Made by a program: the position numbers and the translations under genes. From positions 1 through 10,572 of the forward strand of contig WFTA01000030.1 of the NCBI GenBank assembly GCA_015485715.1: a DNA stretch of 10,572 bases, given 5' to 3'. Source of the DNA: Patescibacteria group bacterium (lineage in GTDB: Bacteria; Patescibacteriota; Patescibacteriia; WFTA01; S139-112). Numbering within the stretch: position 1 is the first letter of the stretch; every line of letters starts with the position of its first letter. Below the pieces are notes generated by a model. It was not told where the DNA came from, did not search any database, and saw only the letters and a program-made list of their open reading frames with translations. Positions 1 through 5,532 of the stretch are shown here, piece after piece.

Positions 1-2
1 AA

Positions 3-116
3 CAGTTGATTAAGAGATGTGTTTATGACTGGAACAGAGAAAGACCCTGTTCTGCTATCAACTACCAAACCCCTTACAAATATGTTTTAAACCATATTGG
101 AGATATTCAATTTTAA
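3..116 (+). CDS. Transposase/integrase (rve, DDE type), C-terminal fragment cut by window edge
   Basis: An open frame enters from the left edge and ends at TAA (114-116), giving 37 visible residues. They include YDWNRERP, then NYQTP and a YKYVL tail. This matches the C-terminal end of the integrase core domain in IS3/IS481-type transposases, where a Y-x-x-x-R-P segment is followed about seven residues later by a Y-x-TP motif. The catalytic DDE residues lie outside the window, so activity cannot be judged. The gene points towards, and is convergent with, the ribosomal operon. I cannot locate the terminal inverted repeat, because only one end of the element could be present, somewhere beyond 116. 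Family assignment rests on a short motif and is moderately secure; the exact IS family is not determined. Confidence 0.7.
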   Translation, partial: QLIKRCVYDWNRERPCSAINYQTPYKYVLNHIGDIQF

Positions 117-271
117 AGGTCGAAATTGTCCAAATTTTTATGGCGTTTCATAAACCCCTAAACGCTGTACTAAGCATCAGTATGTTATAGTTTAAACCAT
201 TAAAACATTAAGTCATTGGAAAATTCGTTGGTTAATTGAAAATTGTAAATTTGTAAATTATTTTAGGGTTT

Positions 272-306
272 GTTTAGTGTTTAGGATTTAGAATTTCGGA
301 TTTCTT
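272..306. repeat. Degenerate tandem 7-nt repeats
   Basis: Reading the plus strand in steps of seven gives GTTTAGT, GTTTAGG, ATTTAGA, ATTTCGG, ATTTCTT, with TTT kept at positions 2-4 of every unit. A separate 8-nt tandem pair (TTGTAAAT twice, 243-258) lies just upstream. No function can be read from them; replication slippage in non-coding DNA is the simplest source. Confidence 0.5.
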
Positions 307-350
307 AAAGGTATACCTCATATATATCATAATTTCGAAAAATTGTCAAA

Positions 351-359
351 TGTGGATAA
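351..359 (-). promoter_or_regulatory. Single perfect DnaA-box 9-mer
   Basis: TGTGGATAA is the exact complement of the consensus DnaA box TTATCCACA. It lies in AT-rich non-coding DNA. No second good box is visible within the intergenic region, so it is not by itself evidence of an origin and could be chance. Confidence 0.3.
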
Positions 360-376
360 CAAAAATGATAAATAAT

Positions 377-425
377 TAGCCAATTTTCAATTTCCAAACA
401 TTAAAAATTTATTGAAAATTGGTTA
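377..425 (-). terminator. Possible hairpin / weak terminator at the operon end
   Basis: CCAATTTTCAAT (380-391) can pair perfectly with ATTGAAAATTGG (411-422). Flanking bases 377-379 and 423-425 add two more pairs and one G-U wobble, giving about 15 bp around a 19-nt loop. On the minus-strand transcript the stem begins in the TAA of the DUF192 gene and is followed by a U-rich but interrupted stretch. It sits where the long operon should end. The stem is AT-rich, with three G-C pairs, and lacks a clean U tract, so termination is only plausible. The same arms also belong to the local repeat family. Confidence 0.4.
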
Positions 426-920
426 TTGAAAATTGGATAATTGAAGTTTAACCCTATCTCCTATTTTTATATTATATCTTTCTGTCTCTCCAGCAGGGAT
501 TTCAAGTACAAAATTTGCCTTATTCTTAGGAGTATATCGTGGAATAGCGCTACCTGTAGGAGGAGGTGCGTCTTCCCAAATCTCAACCACTTTGTCATCT
601 AAAATCCAGATAATGTCTATAGGAAATCTCATATCTTTCATCCAAAAAGGATATATATCAGGCCTGTCAAATACAAACAACATTCCTCTACCCTTCTCCA
701 ACCTCTCTCTTCCCCCTAATCCTTTCCTCCTGCTTGCAGGTGTATCTGCAATGTCAGCGATAACTTTGTAATTATTTATTTCAACCACTGCAATATTATA
801 ACCATTATATATTTTTGGCTTAGAAGTTTTTAAAAAAAATAAAAAGATAAATATAATAACAAATATAATTAATAATAAAACATAAAAAAAGATAATTTTT
901 TTATTGATTTGCTTTAACAT
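423..920 (-). CDS. Membrane-anchored DUF192 (COG1430) family protein
   Basis: This 165-residue protein starts with a short basic segment and one strongly hydrophobic span (about residues 9-30, mostly Ile, Phe and Leu). That predicts an N-terminal anchor with the rest outside the membrane. Residues about 50-160 match the DUF192 fold: an early R-x-x-GLGGRE segment, GMLFVFD (79-85), the hallmark FWMKDMRFPIDIIWI (92-106) and an IPAGE segment (141-145) before a GDRV strand. Families like this are common in bacteria, but no biochemical role is established. The gene overlaps the upstream transferase gene by 20 nt (901-920), so it is probably cotranscribed and perhaps translationally coupled; I see no Shine-Dalgarno. 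The last residues (SNFQ) come from the ATTGAAAATTGG repeat, so the C-terminus may have been reshaped by it. Codons for the membrane span are extremely AT-rich. Confidence 0.85.
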   Translation of the reverse strand: MLKQINKKIIFFYVLLLIIFVIIFIFLFFLKTSKPKIYNGYNIAVVEINNYKVIADIADTPASRRKGLGGRERLEKGRGMLFVFDRPDIYPFWMKDMRFPIDIIWILDDKVVEIWEDAPPPTGSAIPRYTPKNKANFVLEIPAGETERYNIKIGDRVKLQLSNFQ

Positions 921-1977
921 AAGACATAATAGAAAAAACTGCCAAAATAATCATAAAAATTCCAAGTATTATAAGAGCTATAACTTTCTGTATACTCTGC
1001 ATAAATATTGCACTAGCACCAAATAATGCTGAAATAAAATATAAAAACAAAACAGCCTGCCTGTGCGTCAACCCAAGCGTTAATAGTCTAAAATGTATAT
1101 GTTTGGTATCTGATGAGGTAAATGGATTTTTCCTTTCTATCAGCAGCCTCCATGCAACCACAACTATAATATCTAAAAGCGGTATACCTATAATCAAAAG
1201 AGTGGTGGCAATTTTGGCCCCTGAGATAATTGACAGAACACCCAAAATATATCCTATAAATATAGAACTTTCACCTAAAAATATTCTGGCTGGATGCCAA
1301 TTATAAATCAAAACTCCCAAAAGCGATCCGCAGGTTATCAAAGCTAAAACTGATACAGCAGATAGGGGCTTGTTCCAAAACAAAGACACAATAAAAAGTA
1401 TAAAAGACCCTATCACACCTATACCGGCAACCAGTCCGTCCAGACCGTCAGAAAGTTTTATAACATACATCACTCCAATAATCCATAAAAATGTGAGGAT
1501 GTAGGATAAAACAGGTGAAAAATATAATATTCCCCTGCCATAAGGACCTGTGCCTTCTATAAATGGATTGGTGGTATAGGATATTACAATTCCAGATAAA
1601 ATAGCCACTAAAACAGCCAAAGAAGAACCCAAAAACTGCCAATGAGGCTTTATATTATAACGATCATCTAAATAACCAAATATCAATATGATAAGAGAGC
1701 CGACTAAAAGGCCCCAAATTTGCGGGTTTATATACTCGCCATATTCAAACCATCCTGATAAAAATCCTATTAAAACAGTTACAACAAATGTCAATATAAC
1801 ACTCACTCCTCCCAAAAGGGGTACAGGACGAGCATGAATTTTTCTCTGACTAGAAGATGGATCGTCTAAAATTTTCTTATTGAGTGCAAACTTCAGGATA
1901 TATCTCGTAAAAACAAAAGAAATAAAAAAAGAAATCAGAAAAGGCAGTATATATATGTAGATATTCCCCTCCAACAT
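901..1977 (-). CDS. WecA/MraY-family polyprenyl-phosphate sugar-1-phosphate transferase
   Basis: This 358-residue polytopic membrane protein has about ten or eleven hydrophobic spans. The family transfers a sugar-1-phosphate, often GlcNAc-1-P, from a UDP-sugar to a polyprenyl phosphate. That is the first membrane step of teichoic acid, O-antigen or other envelope glycan synthesis. Visible motifs in order: a KIHARPVPLLGG loop (47-57), the catalytic Asp pair in GYLDDRYN (101-108), KLSDGLDGL (174-182), FLGESS (233-238) and the cytoplasmic HIHFR loop (293-297), which resembles the HxH loop of WecA/TagO rather than MraY. The usual Asn of NxxDGLDGL is Lys and the usual GD of the later motif is GE, so this is a divergent subgroup; the exact sugar is unknown. 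The start lies one nucleotide after the ruvX stop (TGA-T-ATG), and the end overlaps the DUF192 gene. An MraY role in peptidoglycan is less likely but not excluded. Confidence 0.88.
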   Translation of the reverse strand: MLEGNIYIYILPFLISFFISFVFTRYILKFALNKKILDDPSSSQRKIHARPVPLLGGVSVILTFVVTVLIGFLSGWFEYGEYINPQIWGLLVGSLIILIFGYLDDRYNIKPHWQFLGSSLAVLVAILSGIVISYTTNPFIEGTGPYGRGILYFSPVLSYILTFLWIIGVMYVIKLSDGLDGLVAGIGVIGSFILFIVSLFWNKPLSAVSVLALITCGSLLGVLIYNWHPARIFLGESSIFIGYILGVLSIISGAKIATTLLIIGIPLLDIIVVVAWRLLIERKNPFTSSDTKHIHFRLLTLGLTHRQAVLFLYFISALFGASAIFMQSIQKVIALIILGIFMIILAVFSIMSYVKANQ

Positions 1978-1978
1978 A

Positions 1979-2383
1979 TCAGCTTTTTTTATCTATTTTA
2001 TTATACAGGCAAAAATCCTCAAGTATTACGGATGCAGATAGTTGGTGGACATCAGCAGCAGATCCATACAAATTCCTATTCTGTTGTGCAATTTTACTGG
2101 TATATCTTTCATCGTAAACCATAACCTTGATATCTGGTATATGCTTTTTCAAATTTTCTATAAATTTGTAAGTTTTCTCAATCCTTTCGTTCTCACCACC
2201 AGAAAGAGTATTAGGAATACCTACTACAATTAAATCAGCTGATACTTCTTGAATAATTTTTTTTAAATTAATATACATCTCCCTGTTGTTGTCTATTGTC
2301 TCATACGGCAATGCAGTTTTTTCGTCATAACTTACAGCAAGTCCTATTTTTTTATCTCCATAATCAATTCCTATATATGGCAT
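1979..2383 (-). CDS. ruvX: RuvX/YqgF family RNase H-fold nuclease (pre-16S rRNA processing)
   Basis: From ATG at 2383 this is 134 residues, close to the family's usual length. The opening strand YIGIDYGDKKIGLAVS carries the first catalytic Asp (D7). LIVVGIP (51-57), the SGGENE segment (61-66) and DERYTS (91-96) follow as in YqgF proteins, which act in maturation of the 16S rRNA 5' end and have been linked to recombination. The C-terminal helix reads HQLSASVIL where most members have an acidic residue before the small-residue run, so one expected active-site acid appears to be His113; a nearby Asp111 might compensate. An in-frame TTG at 2413, overlapping the map stop as TTGA, would add ten residues. 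I prefer the internal ATG because the family begins right at this strand, but neither start has a Shine-Dalgarno and coupling would favour TTG. Confidence 0.85.
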   Translation of the reverse strand: MPYIGIDYGDKKIGLAVSYDEKTALPYETIDNNREMYINLKKIIQEVSADLIVVGIPNTLSGGENERIEKTYKFIENLKKHIPDIKVMVYDERYTSKIAQQNRNLYGSAADVHQLSASVILEDFCLYNKIDKKS

Positions 2384-2409
2384 AACCAATAAATAATTTA
2401 AAATATCAT

Positions 2410-3171
2410 TCAAGAATTTTGGGTAAGTACCTCACAGCCGCCATCAAGTACCAGTATAGTATGTTCAAAATGAGCACTACATTTTCCGTCATAAGTCTTC
2501 ACTGTCCAGATACCTTCCTGAAATTTGACTTTCCAGTTGCCTATATTTACCATAGGCTCCACAGCTATAGTATCTCCTGACTCAAGCCTAACCCCTGTAT
2601 TTTTAGATCCAAAATTAGGTATTTGAGGGGGCTCATGAACACTTCTACCTACCCCATGACCTACCAATTCCTTTACAACAGAAAACCCAAATTTGGATAC
2701 ATACTGCTCAATTGTATATCCTATATCACCAGTGTGTACACCTGATTTTATAATCTTTATTGCCTCATCTAAAGATTGTCTGGTTACATCTATAAGTTTT
2801 TGATGTTCAGACGAAATAGTACCTATCCCCACAGTTACAGCAGCGTCAACATACATACCTTCATATACCAGTCCCATATCTATACTTAAAACATCTCCAT
2901 CCTTTAAGTATCTGCCCGGCACTGATGGGGCATGAACAACTTCATCATTAATAGAAGTACATAAGATGGTAGGATACGGCGGATATCCCTCTATCTTATA
3001 TCCTTTAAACGCAGGTCTGACCTGATATTTTTCCAAAAGTTTTTGTGCTTCTTTTTCCAAATAATCAGTACTTACTCCAACATCTGTTTTTTGAGATAAA
3101 TAATCTAATATATAAGCCAGAATCCTGCCGCCTTCGCGCATTCTCTTTATTTCATCCTCCGTCTTTTTCAT
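2410..3171 (-). CDS. map: Methionine aminopeptidase, type I
   Basis: This 253-residue cytoplasmic metallopeptidase removes the initiator methionine from nascent proteins. It has the full type I pita-bread fold. The five metal ligands are all visible: D98 (SIDMG), D109 (VDAAVT), H172 (GHGVGR), E205 (AVEPM) and E236 (HFEHT). The substrate-contacting histidines H80 (VVHAP) and H179 (SVHEPP) are also present. Numbering is one above the E. coli enzyme and no N-terminal SH3-type extension is present. It follows adk after 24 nt, the usual spc-operon order. No Shine-Dalgarno lies at a normal distance before the ATG. It ends with TGA. The gene that follows is ruvX, not infA. Confidence 0.97.
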   Translation of the reverse strand: MKKTEDEIKRMREGGRILAYILDYLSQKTDVGVSTDYLEKEAQKLLEKYQVRPAFKGYKIEGYPPYPTILCTSINDEVVHAPSVPGRYLKDGDVLSIDMGLVYEGMYVDAAVTVGIGTISSEHQKLIDVTRQSLDEAIKIIKSGVHTGDIGYTIEQYVSKFGFSVVKELVGHGVGRSVHEPPQIPNFGSKNTGVRLESGDTIAVEPMVNIGNWKVKFQEGIWTVKTYDGKCSAHFEHTILVLDGGCEVLTQNS

Positions 3172-3195
3172 TTTATAATAATAATTTTAAAGCCT

Positions 3196-3837
3196 CTAAT
3201 CTGTAAAAATCTTCATAATATCTCTATGTACATCTTCAATACTTTGATCGCCATCTACCTCGTATAATATTCCCTCTTCTCTATACTTTTCAATAACTGG
3301 TTCAGTATAAGTATGATATACCTCTAACCTTCTTTTGATAACTTCTGGTTTATCATCATCTCTTATCTCGAGTTTTTTTCCACACTCATCACATATTTCG
3401 TCATACTGCGGTGGATAATAAACCATGTGATACACCTTGCCACATTCAGAGCATATTCTTCTGCCACTTATCCTTTCTATAGCCTTTTCGTCAGATAGGT
3501 TGATGACAATTACATGAGTAAACTCATCTATATCTCTATGAAAATACTCATATTGTTCCATATTTCTGGGAAAACCATCTATGATATATCCATTTTTAAC
3601 ATCATCTCTACTTAATCTGTTTACAAGCAAAACTTTAGAAATTCTCTCAGGTACCATTTCCCCTTTGTTCATTATCTTCTCAACTTCGTCTGCGTATTTA
3701 CCTTTTTGCTCTACCTCATCTCTGAATAATTGCCCCATAGAGATAGCAGGAATGTTAAGTTTAGATGTAAGTAATGCTGACTGTGTCCCCTTCCCTGACC
3801 CCTGAGGTCCTAAAACAGAAATTTTATACACCTTCAT
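3196..3837 (-). CDS. adk: Adenylate kinase, zinc-LID form
   Basis: This 213-residue cytoplasmic nucleoside monophosphate kinase interconverts ATP, AMP and ADP. The P-loop GPQGSGKGTQ lies at 10-19, GFPRN (88-92) contacts the monophosphate, and GRRIC (125-129) opens the LID. The LID carries a Cys4 zinc site (C129, C132, C149, C152) with the same CX2C-X16-CX2C spacing as Bacillus-type enzymes. The distal RRLEVYHTYTEP segment is canonical. The AMP-binding motif, normally STGDxLR, reads SMGQLFR (33-39), so the Thr and Asp are replaced; the arginine is kept. The start overlaps the end of secY by 14 nt, with only a weak purine-rich stretch before it. Identity as an Adk-family kinase is firm; strict AMP specificity is inferred from family and from its place after secY. 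Confidence 0.95.
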   Translation of the reverse strand: MKVYKISVLGPQGSGKGTQSALLTSKLNIPAISMGQLFRDEVEQKGKYADEVEKIMNKGEMVPERISKVLLVNRLSRDDVKNGYIIDGFPRNMEQYEYFHRDIDEFTHVIVINLSDEKAIERISGRRICSECGKVYHMVYYPPQYDEICDECGKKLEIRDDDKPEVIKRRLEVYHTYTEPVIEKYREEGILYEVDGDQSIEDVHRDIMKIFTD

Positions 3838-5119
3838 AATATCTCATCTCTAATTGAGCTTCTATTTGTTTGACTGTTTCAATTACAACAGCCACTACTA
3901 TAAGTATAGAAGTTCCCCCTATAACCAATGCGCTTGTTCCAAAAACAGGCTGCATAACCAGTGGAAGTATAGCTACAACACCTAAAAACAAAGCTCCTGC
4001 CAGCATTATTCTATTTGATACTCTGGATATATATTCAGCTGTAGTTTTACCCGGTCTTATACCCGGTATAAATCCACCCTGTTTTTGAAGATTTTCTGCA
4101 ATTTGCTGAGGATGAAAAATAACAGCAGTATAAAAATATGTAAACCCAAAAACTAATATAAAATAAATAAATCCATAAAATACCTGATTATTAAACAAAT
4201 TTATAGTAAAATTAGCAAGTTTACTTAAAAACAAAGAATCACTTCTCAGGAAAAACTGGGCTATTAAGGGTGGAAACAAGATAATAGATATTGCAAATAT
4301 TATAGGAATCACACCTGCTTGGTTAACTCTTATAGGTAAATGTGTGCTTACACCTCCATACATCTTAAAGCCTCTAACCTGTTTTGCATAATTGACAGGA
4401 ATATTTCTCTGTCCTTCTGTTATATATGCAATAGCAGCAATAATTACAATTGCAATAGCCACAAATATAACAAGATTGACCACAGCCTCCTGAGTAAAGT
4501 TTACAAATAACTGTCTTAATGATGTCGGGATACCAGCTACAATTCCTGCAAAAATAATAAGCGAAATTCCATTACCAACCCTTTTTTCAGATATTAGTTC
4601 TCCAATCCACATTAAAAATATTGTCCCTGCAGTTAAAACTAAAATTATCTCAACAGTCTGCAGAAACGTTAAATTACTGATTATTGCAGCTGAAATTGCT
4701 GAACCACCACTTCTTAATAGTGTCAAAAGACCATATCCCTGAAGCATAGCGAGCGGAACAGTCAAAAGTCGCGTGTATTGATTTATTTTTCTCTGTCCAT
4801 ATTCACCCTCCTTGGAAAGAGCTTCCAGCTTGGGAATGATCATAATTAAAAGCTGAAAAATAATAGAGGAAGTAATATAAGGACCTATTCCAAGCGCAAT
4901 CACAGAAAAACTCTCCAAAGCGCCTCCTGAAAATATATTCAAAAGTCCGAAAAGCTGGTTCTGTGCAAAAAACTGTGCCAGTGCATCTCTATTAATTCCC
5001 GGAACAGGTATGTGAGCAGCTATTCTAAAAATAAACAACATTCCCAAAACATACAAAATGCTTCTTCTTATCTGATTATCTTTAAATACCAGCCATAATT
5101 TGGATACTTTTCTGTTCAT
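3824..5119 (-). CDS. secY: Preprotein translocase subunit SecY
   Basis: This 431-residue protein with ten membrane spans forms the channel of the Sec translocon. Family signatures are present throughout: AHIPVPGI (35-42), LNIFSGGALESFSV (60-73) leading into the plug and GIGPYITSSIIFQLL (77-91), GNGISLIIF (182-190), PVNYAK (241-246), THLPIRVNQAGVIPIIFA (259-276), the long cytoplasmic loop with GGFIPGIRPG (348-357), and a C-terminal GGTSILIVVAVV span before a short YYEGV tail. Length is typical and no domain is missing. The ATG follows the rplO stop by one nucleotide (TAA-T-ATG), so translation is probably coupled. Its 3' end encodes the first residues of adk in another frame. This is the standard spc-operon position. 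Confidence 0.98.
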   Translation of the reverse strand: MNRKVSKLWLVFKDNQIRRSILYVLGMLFIFRIAAHIPVPGINRDALAQFFAQNQLFGLLNIFSGGALESFSVIALGIGPYITSSIIFQLLIMIIPKLEALSKEGEYGQRKINQYTRLLTVPLAMLQGYGLLTLLRSGGSAISAAIISNLTFLQTVEIILVLTAGTIFLMWIGELISEKRVGNGISLIIFAGIVAGIPTSLRQLFVNFTQEAVVNLVIFVAIAIVIIAAIAYITEGQRNIPVNYAKQVRGFKMYGGVSTHLPIRVNQAGVIPIIFAISIILFPPLIAQFFLRSDSLFLSKLANFTINLFNNQVFYGFIYFILVFGFTYFYTAVIFHPQQIAENLQKQGGFIPGIRPGKTTAEYISRVSNRIMLAGALFLGVVAILPLVMQPVFGTSALVIGGTSILIVVAVVIETVKQIEAQLEMRYYEGV

Positions 5120-5120
5120 A

Positions 5121-5531
5121 TTACAACTTAGAAATTATCTCTTCTACCTTTTTTGACATCTGACAATCTTTTACTTTGACTTTTTTAGTTAATTTACCGA
5201 TACCCAAAATCTTAACTCCATATTTTGCCGTCTTTATAAGTCCTTTCTTTACCAATGTCTTTGGCGATACAGTCTCACCATCTTCAAAATACTTCTGAAT
5301 TTGGCGCAAATTAACAATTTCCGGCTTTTTATGTATAGATTTAAATCCTTTTAATTTATGCGTCTGTGTCATCAATGGCTTTAACGCAAGTCTCTTAAGG
5401 CCGCGTTTACCACCTGATCTGGCTCTCTGTCCTTTAATCCCACGACCAGAATAGGTACCGCGTTTGCCGCCTCTTCCTACCCTCTTTTTCTCTTTTTTTG
5501 GAGCTGATTTTAGATTATGCAATGTAATCAT
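5121..5531 (-). CDS. rplO: 50S ribosomal protein L15
   Basis: This gene gives 136 residues from ATG at 5531. The N-terminus MITLHNLKSAPK followed by the basic glycine-rich KRVGRGGKRGTYSGRG stretch is the L15 hallmark that threads into 23S rRNA; the globular half follows from about residue 55. A longer in-frame start at 5552 would add seven residues overlapping rpsE. I chose 5531 because an AAGGA lies eight nucleotides before it, the family begins at this point, and the arrangement TAA-T-ATG recurs in this operon. In many bacteria rpmD (L30) sits between rpsE and rplO; here only one nucleotide separates them. Confidence 0.96.
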   Translation of the reverse strand: MITLHNLKSAPKKEKKRVGRGGKRGTYSGRGIKGQRARSGGKRGLKRLALKPLMTQTHKLKGFKSIHKKPEIVNLRQIQKYFEDGETVSPKTLVKKGLIKTAKYGVKILGIGKLTKKVKVKDCQMSKKVEEIISKL

Positions 5532-5532
5532 A

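Larger units (their letters stand above)
117..422. other. Gene-free AT-rich intergenic region with degenerate repeats
   Basis: This stretch of about 300 nt separates the transposase end from the DUF192 gene and has no credible coding frame on either strand. It holds several copies of an ATTGAAAATTGG-like unit, a tandem TTGTAAAT pair (243-258), degenerate 7-nt repeats (272-306), the palindrome GGTATACC (310-317) and one perfect DnaA-box 9-mer (351-359). I see no tRNA, no CRISPR-like array and no clear promoter. Part of it is presumably the non-coding end of the insertion element. Confidence 0.6.
213..436. repeat. Dispersed ATTGAAAATTGG-type repeat family, both orientations
   Basis: The 12-mer ATTGAAAATTGG occurs exactly at 411-422 and 425-436, as a near-tandem pair separated by TT. 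Its exact reverse complement CCAATTTTCAAT is at 380-391. An 11-nt match ATTGAAAATTG is at 235-245, and a looser relative, ATTGGAAAATTC, is at 215-226. The last copy lies inside the 3' end of the DUF192 gene and encodes its final residues. The copies are too few, too short and too irregular for a CRISPR. They look like a low-complexity intergenic repeat family. Confidence 0.7.

Noticed and set aside
117..200. Terminal inverted repeat of the insertion element
   Set aside because: Only one end of the element could lie in the window and no matching end is available, so no boundary can be supported.
310..317. GGTATACC palindrome as an operator or attachment site
   Set aside because: An isolated 8-nt palindrome in AT-rich DNA is expected by chance and has no partner copy nearby.
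213..436. CRISPR array
   Set aside because: The repeats are only about 12 nt, occur in both orientations and have no uniform spacers.
1979..2412. TGA as a recoded glycine codon (Gracilibacteria/SR1-type code)
   Set aside because: TGA ends map and ruvX exactly at the expected protein ends, with the next start immediately after, so it reads as a normal stop.
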